NCBI GenBank assembly: GCA_028554755.1
Contig: JAPTOF010000010.1
Coordinates: forward strand, 9,584,001 to 9,648,000
Origin: Cordia subcordata
Lineage: Eukaryota; Streptophyta; Magnoliopsida; Boraginales; Cordiaceae
DNA: 64,000 nt
Direction of reading: 5' to 3'
Part shown: piece after piece, positions 23,209 through 34,464 of the stretch
Position numbering within the stretch: the stretch's first letter is position 1
How the letters are laid out: each line of letters begins with the position of its first letter
Made by a program: the position numbers and the translations under genes
Notes under the pieces: generated by a model
Seen by the model: only the letters and a program-made list of their open reading frames with translations
What the model was told of the DNA's origin: nothing
Database searches by the model: none

Positions 23209-24720
23209 ATGAAGGTCTATACAAGGATGAAGAAATCCATCATTGATTTGAAGTACTACAACAAGCACTTTTGGTGGTTTTTCTTAGTTTGCTTTCTTCT
23301 CTACGTTTCAGCTCTTCGCAGCCATTTTTCTACTTTATTTGCAGCCCAAGATGGGGTCACCTCGTTTACCTCCTACACAAATTCAACAGAAAATTCAAGT
23401 CATGTGGAGGACGGTGGTGTTGCAACACTTGCGACAGAGGAAAACAGTGCTGAAGCTATGAAACATGGACACGATACGCGGACAAGCAATATGACGCAAT
23501 TGGATTTTGATTCATGCACAGGTCGGTACATTTATATTCATGATCTTCCAAGTAGATTCAATGATGAAATACTGAAGAATTGTTCGAGTCTTATTAAGTG
23601 GTTTGACATGTGCAAGTCTATATCAAACATGGGGCTTGGTCCTCTGGTTACAAAATCAAATGGCGTTCTACAAGAAAAAAGCTGGTATTCCACAAATCAG
23701 TTTTCTTTAGAACTCATTTTCCACAATAAGATGAAGAACTATAAGTGCTTAATGAATGATTCGTCGTTGGCTTCTGCGATTTATGTGCCATTTTATGCTG
23801 GTCTAGACGTGGGGCGTTATCTATGGAATAGTACTATATCTGCAAGAGATGCTGCTTCTCTTGATCTGATGAATTGGCTCACCCAGAGGCCTGAGTGGAA
23901 ACGTATGTTTGGTAGAGACCATTTCTTTGTTGCTGGGAGAATTACTTGGGATTTTAGTAGAACACGCGAAGATGAATCCGAATGGGGAAACAAGTTGTTG
24001 ACTCTGCCTAAAGCTAAGAACATGACGATTTTAACAATCGAATCAAGTCCCTGGAGCAAATCCGAGTTTGCCATTCCTTACCCGACGTATTTTCACCCTT
24101 CAAGCGAAAGGGAAATACTCGACTGGCAAAACAAGGTCAGGAGAGTGCAGAGGCGATACTTGTTCTCCTTTGTGGGCGCACCACGCCCCAATCTTGAAAC
24201 ATCCATCCGAGGCATGGTTATTGAACAATGTTTGGCATCCAAGGAGAAATGCAAACTGCTGGACTGCAGGTCTAGGCCAGCTGATTGCGATGATCCAGTT
24301 CATGTAATGAAAATGTTCCAGGGCTCAACATTTTGCTTGCAGCCTCCAGGGGATTCGACTACCAGGCGGTCTACTTTTGACGCGATATTGGCTGGATGCA
24401 TCCCTGTATTCTTCCATCCAGAGACAGCATATAGACAATACAAATGGCATTTTCCGGAGAATTACACAAGATATTCTGTTTTCATACCAGAGGATGACAT
24501 CAGAAATGGCAATGCTAACATTGAAAACACATTGCTCAAAATATCAACCAGAGAATTGTTAGCAATGCAGGAAGAAGTCATCAGGCTGATACCTAAGATA
24601 GTGTATGCCTACCCTGGAGTCCGCTTGCAGTCGTTTGAAGACGCATTCGACGTAGCCATCAAAAATGTCCTAGAGCAAGTAGACAGAAACAGTAAGAATG
24701 TAAAGGAAGAGAAGAGTTGA
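23209..24720 (+). CDS. GT47 exostosin-family glycosyltransferase, MUR3/XLT2-like xyloglucan galactosyltransferase
   Basis: Single exon, 503 residues. Type II Golgi membrane protein: short basic N-terminus (MKVYTRMKK), one membrane segment at about 21-36 (FWWFFLVCFLLYVSAL), a variable Asn/Ser-rich stem (45-100), then the GT47 catalytic domain (about 104-460). Family blocks: GRYIYIHDLPSRF (105-117), NQFSLELIFHNKM (163-175), AIYVPFYAGLDVGRYLW (190-206), RDHFFVAGRITWDFSR (236-251), IPYPTYFHP (289-297), RRYLFSFVGAPRPN (315-328), FCLQPPGDSTTRRSTFDAIL (375-394) and AGCIPVFF (395-402). These define plant subgroup A, whose members add galactose (or related sugars) to xyloglucan side chains. Donor and acceptor cannot be fixed from sequence. 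The upstream frame extends to 23107 without an ATG; the first Met at 23209 places the membrane anchor correctly. No disabling change seen. Confidence 0.92.
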   Translation: MKVYTRMKKSIIDLKYYNKHFWWFFLVCFLLYVSALRSHFSTLFAAQDGVTSFTSYTNSTENSSHVEDGGVATLATEENSAEAMKHGHDTRTSNMTQLDFDSCTGRYIYIHDLPSRFNDEILKNCSSLIKWFDMCKSISNMGLGPLVTKSNGVLQEKSWYSTNQFSLELIFHNKMKNYKCLMNDSSLASAIYVPFYAGLDVGRYLWNSTISARDAASLDLMNWLTQRPEWKRMFGRDHFFVAGRITWDFSRTREDESEWGNKLLTLPKAKNMTILTIESSPWSKSEFAIPYPTYFHPSSEREILDWQNKVRRVQRRYLFSFVGAPRPNLETSIRGMVIEQCLASKEKCKLLDCRSRPADCDDPVHVMKMFQGSTFCLQPPGDSTTRRSTFDAILAGCIPVFFHPETAYRQYKWHFPENYTRYSVFIPEDDIRNGNANIENTLLKISTRELLAMQEEVIRLIPKIVYAYPGVRLQSFEDAFDVAIKNVLEQVDRNSKNVKEEKS

Positions 24721-24796
24721 TCTGTTGATTTTTCAGATAATCATTGAAGACATTGCTTGTCCGTGTCAAAAGGAAAGCGTGAGTGGACTTCTATTG

Positions 24797-24889
24797 TGTT
24801 TGTTATATGCTTATCTACAATTTTAAATCTGAAAAGCATATAATTCATTTCAAATTTAACATTTCAGATAAGCGTATAACAAACAGAGC
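24797..24889. mobile_element. Small foldback MITE, copy 2, in the 3' flank of the GT47 gene
   Basis: TGTTTGTTATATGCTTATCT at the left returns inverted as AGATAAGCGTATAACAAACA at the right. Same stem as 4208-4297. It begins 77 bp after the stop codon and so is probably within the 3' UTR, where it would form an RNA hairpin. Confidence 0.7.
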
Positions 24890-24938
24890 ATTGATTGTTT
24901 GCTGAACCAAGCCTGAATGGCACAAGCAATCATAGATG

Positions 24939-25030
24939 CAATGGCTTCAATTATTTGTTGCATCATCCATAGTGTAAGAATTGGAGATACAATGGCTTCA
25001 ATTATTTTTTGCATTATATATTGTGTAAGT
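24939..25030. repeat. Short tandem duplication
   Basis: GCAATGGCTTCAATTATTTG ... TAGTGTAAG is followed directly by ACAATGGCTTCAATTATTTT ... TTGTGTAAG, about 50 bp per unit, two copies. Confidence 0.7.
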
Positions 25031-25180
25031 CATCTTGTTTTTAATCTCATTAACTCTACCTTGTGTTCGTTCCAAACATTTATTTTTCAGCAAGAAGTGT
25101 TCACTGGGCAAACTTGGAAAGTAAATCAAATATTCCCTTTAATTTGTTTTGTTTTCATCCCCTTAATTTTTCTGGAGTAA

Positions 25181-25984
25181 TGTAATTTTTATTGGTTGTT
25201 CCGCTTCATTTGACGTGCGGATCTTTTTTTCTGAAGAGTAATAAAATTTTCATTAGTTGCTTCCATTTACATAGTTAACTATTTAAAATCTCAAATGATA
25301 ATTTGTTGGTTATTTAGTTAATTTTTAATGATTCTCAATGATGATATTCTAATTCTTTGTTAAAAATTTAATTAATGATGTTTAATTTTTTGATATCTTC
25401 ATTAATTATTTTTTCTTGATAGCATAGTCGATAGTTTAGGCAAGATTAATTTTCCTACCATAGAAGAGAAGGTGTAATGCTATGTTATGCTGGAATGGAC
25501 TGAAAAGAATGGTTCTTTCCAACTTTTTTTTTTTTTTTCACTTTCCTTAGTTTGGTATAAAATTTTAAAATTGGAAAGCCCATTCTAGGAGAATGGAAAA
25601 AGTAAAAAAGTTCATTCCTTAACCCAATCCAAGAAAAGACTTTTCCGACTTAAAGTAAAAATAAAAAAATAAAAAAAAACCTATTCCCCCTCTAACCCTC
25701 CCAATTTCATCAATGTACAAAATCTTTCAACTTTTGCAACTCAGGTATTATCTCTATCTATATTTAAATGTTGAAAAGAAAAAAAAAGAGTAATATGTTT
25801 CCCTATTATTGATAATAAACTAGAATTAAATTAGAGTGAAAAATAAAACTTTTTGTGCTTATAAGTACATATTATTTAAACATATCTCTCTTTACTTATC
25901 ACTAATTTAAAATTAATTTTTTGCTTATAAGGAAACCTGCTTACTTAAAAATAAGCAAAGCCAAATGGTCACTTAGATCATCGA
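25181..25984. other. Intergenic, AT-rich, with a MITE end at 25855-25975
   Basis: No gene. GCTTATAAGTACATATTA ... AATAAGCAAAGCCAAATGG resembles the CTTATAAGC-type MITEs at 15217 and 44186; only the right part is clear. Confidence 0.45.
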
Positions 25985-26553
25985 TCATTTATAATGGCAG
26001 AACTTCTTGCTTTAGTGTGGGGTTTGTCGCTTTGCGCGGGATTTGGGTCGAAATAGATTCGTTATGGGCGGTAGAATCATGAATGGTGGGCCAGATTCTT
26101 GGACGATTTGTCATGTGGTTCGGAGAGGTAAAAGGTTATTACTGGACCTCGGAGCTACAATAACTCACATTTATAGGGAAGGTAATCAACTAGCAAACTA
26201 CTTGGCTAAATGAGGAACCACTTCTTCGAGGTTTGATTCGATGCGACCAATGGCAGCTTCCTAGTTTTAGATTCTGATTTCCACGTATAGATTTATATTT
26301 TTGTAAGGATAGTAGTATTATTTTACTTATTTTCTAAATGTTTTGTTATAAAAATAGTAGTACTATCTTGTTTATTTTTGCTCTTGCATATGTATTTCTA
26401 TTCTTTCTTTGTGTAAAGGTTAGCCTGTTAACCTCGCATGTTTATGAGTAGAATAGAGGGTCAGGCGTCAATTCCCCCTCTATCATGTAATTTTATTTTT
26501 ATTATTATTAAAATTTCGGGGGAAGTCCCTCCCCTTTCCCAAAAAAAAAAAAA
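25985..26553 (+). pseudogene. 5'-truncated LINE: RNase H remnant plus 3' tail
   Basis: Shifted frames spell an RNase H domain of the kind at the C-terminus of plant LINE polyproteins: AELLALVWGLSLC, then DSLWAV, then RIMNGGPDSWTICHVVRR, LLLDLGATITHIYREGNQLA and NYLAK followed by a TGA. Frameshifts and stops break it, so it is dead. The tail includes TTCCCCCTCTATCATGTAAT and ends in a 15-bp A run at 26539-26553. The 5' end begins right at a MITE border. No clear target duplication. Confidence 0.8.
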
Positions 26554-27049
26554 AACTCTAATATGTATAACATTTGAGAAGCACTAGCTAAAATACTATA
26601 GAGTCTATTTGGTCTAGTTTTTAGACACTCAAAAGTGCTTTCTGTGAGTTTAGAAGTTAAACCAATTTTGTTTGGCAAAATTTTAAAAGTGCTTTTACAT
26701 AAAAAGTCAAAGTTAAAAAAAACAAAAAAAAATTGAGAAACTAGAAGCCTAAAATTGGAACTTTTTAGAAAAGACTTTTAAAAAGTTATTTTTACATTAT
26801 GTTAAAAGTTATTTTTTTCTTTTCCTAAAATACTACTCCATAATTTTGAAAATTTAATACTGCCCCCTAACAGTCAAAGGTTAACTCTTAAAATATCAGT
26901 CCAAACAATCAAAGGTTTTTATTTAATAACATTTTAAACTAAAGCTCTATTGTTAAAAGTTCTACAGCTAAAAAAAAAAAAAAAGGAGAGCTTAAAAACT
27001 TGTTGAAACACTCTTTTATGTATCGAACAATAATAATTTCCGTGTGGAG
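26554..27049. other. Intergenic, AT-rich, MITE-like debris
   Basis: Contains poly(A) runs and a GTCTATTTGGTCTAG left end (26603) without a convincing partner. No gene. Confidence 0.4.
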
Positions 27050-28010
27050 GCGTTTGGTTCATGGAATCCTATAGGATTCCTGAGAATGTAAGGTCAAGAA
27101 TGTTGAATTTCTATGTTTGGTTTACAAAATAGAAAAACATTCTTGGGAATGTCTCATTTCTAGGAATTTAATATTCCCACGACAAATTGGCCAACTTTCA
27201 TTTCCATGTTAGGGGATGGGAATCTACATTCTCGAGTTGTGAAAATATGTAGAGTAAATTAAAAAGATCAAAAAGCTCATATCTAAAAGGTTCTCATGCA
27301 CAATAAAAAAAAATAGACAATAATAAAAAATAGTAAAATAAAAAAGATAAAAATAAAAAATAAATATAAACTAATTAATGATAAAATAAATAAATTAATT
27401 AATTAAAATGAATGATTAATTTCATGATAAAATAAATAAATAAATTATGAAAAATAAAAAAATGAATTAAAAATTAAAAACAAATAATAAAAAATTAAAA
27501 ATAAAATTATACAATTTAAAAATCAGAAAAATAATAAAATTCAATAATAAGTTAATAAAAAATTAATTGAAAACTAATTAAAAATAAAAATAATTAAAAT
27601 TTAATTAAATGTAAAAATTAAAAATAATGATAAAATGAATTAATTTAATTAATCAATTGAAAAATCAATTAAAAATTATAATAATTGAAAATAAATAAAT
27701 AAATAATATTATTTAATTAATAATTAATTAAATTTTAAAATATTGAAATAAATTAATTTTATATTTCTATAGTATTTTTTTTTTGAATTAGTGATATTTT
27801 AGAAAAATAACCCAAGATTCCTAGGAATGTTATATCTAAACCAAACATAATCCTTTAACATGCCTAAAAATACTCCAAAATTTTCTTAGAAATACTTTTA
27901 ATATACTAAGCAATTTTCATATTATTTCGAAAATCACATTCTTAAGAATCAAATTTCTGCGAGTATAATTTCCAAAATAAATTTTCATTTCTTAAACTAA
28001 ATGTGCCGTA
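27050..28010. mobile_element. AT-rich MITE cluster
   Basis: The outer ends (GGCGTTTGGTTCATGGAAT at left, ATTTCTTAAACTAAATGTGCC at right) pair imperfectly. Inner segments AAGAATG..TTGAATTT and AATGTTATATCTAAACCAAACATAATCC suggest a second, nested element. The core 27300-27780 is built almost only of AAATAAAAATTAA-like words. The element at 33545-34195 has a similar plan. Confidence 0.5.
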
Positions 28011-28366
28011 CTCAAAATACTCCTCTGATTTAAAGCAAAAAATCAAACGTTACTTCAAACACTTTTATCAAGCAGAATCGGTACTTTTTGACACCACCAC
28101 CAAAAAAAAAAAAAAAAAAAACATTTTAACTAACTTTCAAGTACCTTGACTCAATCAAAATATTATTTATTTGACTCGATCAAAACACTTTTTAGCCAAA
28201 GTCTAATGGTTACTTGGACAAAACCCATGCGATTCCAAACGAAACTAAAATTGTCAGACAGTTGGCTGGGAAACATTAAAAGCAGCACAACTCTTTAACC
28301 TCCCCCAACTCCCCAACCTCTCACACAACACCATTCATTCAAACAAAACCTCTAACACTAACAGCC
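28011..28366 (+). promoter_or_regulatory. Upstream region of the strictosidine-synthase-like gene
   Basis: Contains a CCACCACC(A)n tract at 28090-28120 and a C-rich leader (28300-28365) directly before the ATG. No assignable TATA box. Confidence 0.35.
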
Positions 28367-28713
28367 ATGGCAGCAGCAGGAGTATTTGCTTCAATGTTCC
28401 TTGTCTTGGCACTCTACTGTGGACTCGATCCTTTCAAACACAGGGCAATCTCTGAGTTTCATACTTTGAAGCGCACAGAGTGGACATGCCAGCATGGTCG
28501 GAGATACCAACCAAGAGAGACTCGCAAAACTTGCTTCAGAGATCGGAGATAAAGTTTGTGGAGCAAGTGCAGGGACCAGAGAGCTTGGCTTTTGACCCCC
28601 GAGGACGTGGGCCCCACACTGGCGTCTCTGATGGCAGGGTTGTCTCCTGGGATGGTCACAACTGGACTGATTTTGCCTACACTTCGGCTAACCGGCGAGT
28701 TTTGCGCTTAATT

Positions 28714-28957
28714 TTGGGTAAATTGCACCCAATCCCTGTGAATTATTATAAATTCATGTTTAATTCTTTGTAGTTTTAAAAAAGGCATGGGCAAAAGGTA
28801 TATGTGTTACACATTGTGAGGACTATGGATGGTCTCGTGCATATTTTTTTGGGCACGTGTGTTATACATTTTAAGGCTATATGTTTTCTCTTGTTTTATG
28901 ACTGTAAGGGTAACATACACTTAGAAATCATACGGGATTTCGGTGCAATTTACCCTT
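28714..28957. mobile_element. MITE in intron 1 of the strictosidine-synthase-like gene
   Basis: GGGTAAATTGCACCCAATCC at the left and GGTGCAATTTACCC at the right form the terminal repeats; short interior. It begins only about 20 bp inside the intron, close to the unusual GC donor. Confidence 0.65.
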
Positions 28958-29504
28958 TATTCTTTTTTATTGAGTTGTTGTAGAGAAGTAGGTGAGCACT
29001 ATTAGATATAATTGAATAATCTAATCGAATCAAAACGGTTTCAGTTATAAGAAAAGTAAAAAAAATTTTGGTTTTCGATTTGGTTTGGTTTATTTCTCCA
29101 AAAATCTGGTTAATAAACGAATAAATAAATTTTTTTATAAAACATTTTTATTTAGTAATTATTTCAAGTTTAGATTCATATATATTCATAAATTTATATC
29201 ATTCTATATACATAATGTGCATTTCGATGGGAAATATTGGAATTTGGTTATTATAATTTCAGAGATATTTGTTTAGTTTAATTAGTTTTGAATAATGCAT
29301 GATTCTTTTTTTGTAAAAATTGCTTATTTCGGTTATAACTGAAACTGAACCCAAAAATTCGGTTAAATAATTTCGGTCATTAATATAATTAAGTTCATTT
29401 TTTTTTATTAATTTTCAAAATTTGGGAAATAAATTTGATTTTGGTTAAACCAAGTGCTCATCCTATTGTATTGTTTAACTCCTGGAATGATATTAGAGGT
29501 GTCT

Positions 29505-29975
29505 CGTCCCGTGTACGATTTATTGATTTTTTTTTTTTTTTCAAACAGATAGCGAGATAGGATAAATTTTAACTTAAAGTGTGATAAATTTTTTGTTTTC
29601 CCCAAAAAGCAAGTTCTAGATATATTCCCATCAATAGACAATCACTTTTCCGAATAAAGCGTGTTTTTTTCTCTTCAAGGGAAGCTAAAGGCCAATTATA
29701 TATTACATGCAACTAACGGGAATCGATCCTAGGACCATTGTATGACTCGTTGATTTTTTTGAAAAAAAAAACAGGCAGGATAAATTTAAGCTTAATGTGT
29801 GATTTTTTTTTTTTTTTTCAAGAAGGAAGTTCTAGATATATTCCCATTAATAAACAATCACTTTTCTGGATAAAGCGTGTTTTTCTCATCAAGGGAAGCC
29901 AAAGGCCGATTATATATTACATGCAACTAACGGAAATCGATCCTAAGACCACTCACCACTAACGGTGAGAGATAT
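29505..29975 (-). repeat. Tandem pair of SINE-like units (minus strand) in intron 1
   Basis: Two units of about 210-220 bp share AAGTTCTAGATATATTCCCAT, CAATCACTTTTC, AAAGCGTGTTTTT, CAAGGGAAGC and TATATTACATGCAACTAACGG. Read on the minus strand, each unit carries GGATCGATTTCC or GGATCGATTCCC, a polymerase III B-box-like word, and the right-hand unit also has CTCACCGTTAGTGGTGAG upstream, as in plant tRNA-derived SINEs. The left unit lacks this head. Confidence 0.6.
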
Positions 29976-30996
29976 ACTACTAGACAACTAGTGTTATTGG
30001 TTAATGTGTGATAATTGAAGACGTTTGAGATTGAATGTAGAAGCCTTGCTTGTAAATAACATAATGAAAGGTTAGTCATAGTTGTAGAGGATCTGGTGCT
30101 AAACTATAAATATCCATGAGGCAGTTCTCAAAATTTCTTTACTAGTGACAGAAGTTACAAATTTTGTAAGCTCAGAGTGCATGAGATAATTAAGATGAGA
30201 TGATATCAAGCATATTAACACTGAAGACTATTTTGCCTCCACATATGCTTAATATTTCCACCAGTTGACAGAATAATTACATGACTCTAGCCCGACAATT
30301 ACAAGTAAGTCTAGTTTAGTTTGTTTTTCGCATGCTGTGAAGTTGTCCGGTTAATATGGAAATGAGAAAATGTCGTGGGAGCAAGTGAGCCAAAATAGTT
30401 CTAGCTAGTAGGGATAGTTCTTCTGCTAATAACAATGGCACAACCTAAAAGTTCTAGTCACATTATTATAGAGCCAGAGACAGTTAATAATTGTGTTATA
30501 TGTTTCTTTGCTGTGGTAATAATGTGGGTGGATAGAAAAACCCAATATCAGGAGCATAATGAAACAAGCCCTTCACCAATGACTGAATTTAGGTTGGTGC
30601 ACGGAGGTGGATCAATTATTGTTTGTTAGTTGCCCATTACTGTGCATGGATTTTAGCTCTGATGTGGTTGTTAAAAATTTGACTTTAATTGATAATTTTG
30701 AAGTAAGGATCCACAATAAAAACAAAGAAAGAAGATGAATGGTAGACCTTTTCTTATGTTTTTTGACTGGACATGTTTTACTTAATATCATGGCAGATTA
30801 AGATAATTAATTGTGTTTGTTTGGGCTGTGCCCTATATGGCAGATTGTGTTTATTTCCAATAGTTTTTTTATAACCATTTCCTGAAATCAGACATTAATT
30901 ATGGACAAATAATTTGCTGCTATGGGAATTGGGATCTTTTGGTCTTCTTTAGAGTAATCCTGCTTAGTCATTTTTATTGTTTCGTCTGAACCTCAG
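29976..30996 (+). other. Rest of intron 1, nothing recognised
   Basis: Moderately AT-rich. A 64-codon frame at 30435-30629 has no recognised feature. It ends with the acceptor CTGAACCTCAG. Confidence 0.5.
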
Positions 30997-32967
30997 GAAT
31001 GGCCTATGTGACCCAAAACCATCACCTCTCGAGTACCTGAAGAATGAACATATATGTGGCTGTCCTTTGGGTCTCCGTTTTGATAAGAAAACAGGTGATT
31101 TATACATTGCAGATGCATATTTTGGTCTGATGAAGGTTGGGCCTAAGGGTGGATTGGCAACATTACTAACAAACAAGGCTGAAGGGGTCCCCTTGGGATT
31201 CACGAATGACCTGGATATCGATGACGAAGGAAACATATATTTTACAGATAGCAGCACCAAATACCAAAGGAGGTAGATTTTAATTACAATTCTGCTTCTG
31301 GATGCTGATGACTGATTTTCTTAACAATGTTGAAGTTGGTTTATCGAGAGTGATAGTAAAACCTGAAACCTGATATGCAATTTAAAATGTTGAAGTGCAA
31401 GCTTATTCAAGTTGCAATGAGTTCAACACAAAAATTGTTTATGCCTAGAAAAAAAAGTATAGTATTTGGTACAAATCTGACCTTGTTGCTCGTTTTATTT
31501 GAATAGCTTTCCTCGACTTAAAAAGTCTTTTTCAGTAGCAGATGCTCTTTAGGATGCAAATTCATCTAATTTGTGCAGAATTTGATAGCCAAAATTGGAG
31601 AAAGCTTTTTGGTAGATTCACAAGTTCACTTTCAATCTTCCTTTGATTTGAGATCCCAAATCGTGATTTCTAAGTAGAAGAAGGAAAATCGTGTTCTCTT
31701 TTCTTTGTATGTTCTTGGTGAAATTCAACTAGCCAAGTAGTCTGTTTAAGAATTTAATATTAGAATGGCAATTCAAAGCACTACTATGCAGTCATGCTAT
31801 ATATCCTCTATTTTATATGTTACTGCTCTATGTGGATCTATAATCTATTGTTATCACTTTAGCTATTTCTCACACGATCCTTTCTGCAGGAACTTTATGC
31901 AGTTAGCTTTCTCTGGAGAAGATAGTGGAAGGGTTCTAAAGTACAATCCAAAGACGAAAGAGACTACTGTCCTTTTTCATAATCTTCAATTCCCCAATGG
32001 TGTATCCCTTAGTAAGGATGGTTCCTTCTTTGTATTTTGCGAGGGTGCAATTGGCAGGTGCATTTATTCTCACCGACATCCTTTATATGTCATATGATGA
32101 AAACCTGCTATATTTGTGATTCCATATGCATTAAGGATGGATAATGTATAAGGTGATGATCAAGCCTCGTACACTATACCTCCACATTTTCATACTTGTG
32201 AAGCGAATTTTAAGTATATACCTCCACATACAGCATACTTCTTTCATATCCTCGATTCCTCTCCAAAGGTTTAAGCTTATTTCTACAACATTTAAAATAT
32301 ACCCTCTAGTTTTGCTGAATTTACATCTGAAGGATCTTCTTTTGTTAGCAATCCTAAAGCTCAAGATCATCTCTTGAAACTCTTAAAGCTTGTTTCTCTA
32401 GAAATTTCTTTTCTCTTCCTTCTCGCATACAATACTTTTTTCGTTTGTGTTTGCCTATCATCACAAAAGGCCGTCTGCAAAATGAGCTGCTATCATTTAG
32501 CAGGTCTTATTATTCACCAGGTGTACTTAGAGAATTCTTGTTTTCCAATTCTTGTATACAGGTAGCGGAGATATTGGTTGAAAGGTGACAAAAAGGGCAC
32601 TTCGGAAGTGATGGCCATCCTACCAGGATTTCCTGACAACGTCAGGACAAACGACAAGGGCGAATTTTGGGTGGCAATTCGTTGTTGCCGCACCATTTCC
32701 GCTTACCTTTATGCTTTATACCCAAAGGTGCGGAAATTCATGCTGAAGCTTCCAATCCCAGCAAAGATACAATGCTTGATACAGGACGGAGGTCGGGTTC
32801 ATGCAGCGATATTGAAGTATAGCCCTGAGGGGAAGCTGTTGAAAATACTGGAGGACAGATCGGGAAAAGTTGTTAAAGCTGCCAGTGAGGTAGAGGAAAA
32901 AGATGGTAAGCTCTGGATGGGGAGTGTTTTGATGCCCTTTGTAGCAGTTTACCTGTTAGATGACTAG

Positions 32968-33544
32968 GAGTGGAACTTTTCACTTCTGTCCTCCCTGTAC
33001 CAACAACATGTCTCCAACATGCTTGAAGGGCTCAAGCTCCTCGTCCGGGCACGTTGTAGAAAACTGTTTTCGTTCACAATTTTCATTATTCAAAGTGACA
33101 ACGTCATCTTTGTATTTACTGTTCCTATGAATATCTTGATAACTCGTTTGTTTACATATTAATACTGTGAAATGACTTATTAGCTGTGCTTATGGTAAGA
33201 CTTGATTAGCAGTGATTACGTACCTTTCTGCTTTACTGTGATGGCACACTTTTTTTTTTCCTTTTCTTTTTTTTTTAGAAGGGAGATTGTGCCCAGGTAG
33301 AGCCTGATAATTCTAGGGGAGGACACACCAGAACACTCAGGTTTTTTTGCATTTTAATTGCATTTTTTGCATTGCAATTCATCGTGTTAATCGTTGATCT
33401 TGATCACTAAAGCCATCTCTTGTACTCAAATGTCAAAATACATGATCTTGGTAAGGGTTTCAAAGCCATGCAAAGAATCTAAGATGACGATTAGTATGAT
33501 GCAAGGAATTTGTTAGGAATGAAATGAGCTTGACAATTAATATA
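32968..33544 (+). other. 3' flank of the strictosidine-synthase-like gene
   Basis: Probable 3' UTR to about 33200, then T-rich sequence; no gene. Confidence 0.4.
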
Positions 33545-34195
33545 TTATACTTGGTATATTCTAGAAATGATGGTAGGAAGGGATATATGATTCTATTTTT
33601 TATTTCTTATATTTTATTTTAAATTTTTATTTTTTATTTTCTATATTAATTTTTCAAAATTTTATTTTCTATTTCTGTTTTATATTTTTATTTTTTATTT
33701 CCTATTATTTAATTTTGTTTTTATTTTTATGTTTTTTTGTTTTTATTTTCTATTTTAAATTTAAATTTAATTTTTTTATTTTCTATTATTTATCATTTTT
33801 TATTTTTTATATTTTATTTTAATTTTAATTTTCTATTTTCTATTTTCATTTTTTATTTTTATTTTTTATTAATTTTGTATTTCCCAATTTTCTATTTTCT
33901 ATTTTTATTTTTATTTTATTTTCTATTTAAAAAATATTTTACTTTTTAATTTTATTTTCTATTGTAAACACTAAATGTTAATTTTTAAAATGATATTTTT
34001 TGTTGTTTGACAAAAAATCTGAATGGTTCATTCTCATCTGTATAGTAAAAAATGGCTATTTTTCATACTCGTGGGAATGGAATTCCATTGATAATAGGAT
34101 TCCATTGTTCGTTACCCCATACTAATTATGTGATTTAGGAGAGAATCAAGAATGTAAAATTCTATTCCCAATCCATTCTCGTATACCATTCGCCA
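33545..34195. mobile_element. AT-rich MITE
   Basis: The left GGTATATTCTAGAAATGATGG and the right CCATTCTCGTATACCATTC arms pair imperfectly. The core 33600-33960 is composed of TTTTATTTTCTATTT words. The plan resembles 27050-28010. Confidence 0.5.
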
Positions 34196-34285
34196 TCTAA
34201 TGTGTTTTCATTGGCTATGGTTGCATATGCCACGCTTTCATGTTTTTTCTTTTGTTATATATTTTTGTTTTTTGCATTATCTTTG

Positions 34286-34312
34286 AGGGTGTATGTGTCT
34301 ATACATACATAC

Positions 34313-34347
<35 letters not shown>

Positions 34348-34427
34348 CACGTGCACATATATATAAGGAGAACTTCTAATCTCCAAGGTATAGACATACA
34401 CTTATTTAGAAATGTAATATATCTATC

Positions 34428-34458
<31 letters not shown>

Positions 34459-34463
34459 TGAAA
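34286..34463. repeat. (TA)n and TATATACA microsatellites
   Basis: Two TA-rich dinucleotide tracts at 34300-34365 and 34428-34459, separated by about 60 bp of ordinary sequence. The second abuts the target duplication of the next element. Confidence 0.85.
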
Positions 34464-34464
34464 A

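Larger units (their letters stand above)
28367..32967 (+). pseudogene. Strictosidine-synthase-like (YLS2/APMAP-type) gene with disabling lesions
   Basis: Four exons: 28367..28694, 30997..31272, 31890..32057, 32562..32967. Together they spell a nearly full protein of the plant strictosidine synthase-like family: N-terminal membrane anchor (MAAAGVFASMFLVLALYC), then GPESLAFDPRGRGPHTGVSD, PLGLRFDKKTGDLYIADAYF, TNDLDIDDEGNIYFTDSS, LQFPNGVSLSKDGSFFVF, LPGFPDNVRT and SVLMPFVAVY, the six-bladed beta-propeller blocks. Three defects: one base is missing near 28460-28461, so exon 1 changes frame after ISEF; intron 1 starts with GC (GCGAGT at 28695) instead of GT; and exon 4 opens with an in-frame TAG (32563-32565) where relatives have Leu. 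The rest is intact and highly conserved, so the loss is recent, or the lesions are assembly errors. Members of this family are esterase-like or of unknown function; true strictosidine synthase activity is not implied. Confidence 0.8.

Noticed and set aside
30435..30629. 64-codon frame in intron 1 of the strictosidine-synthase-like gene
   Set aside because: The protein family has no exon here, and the frame has no motif.
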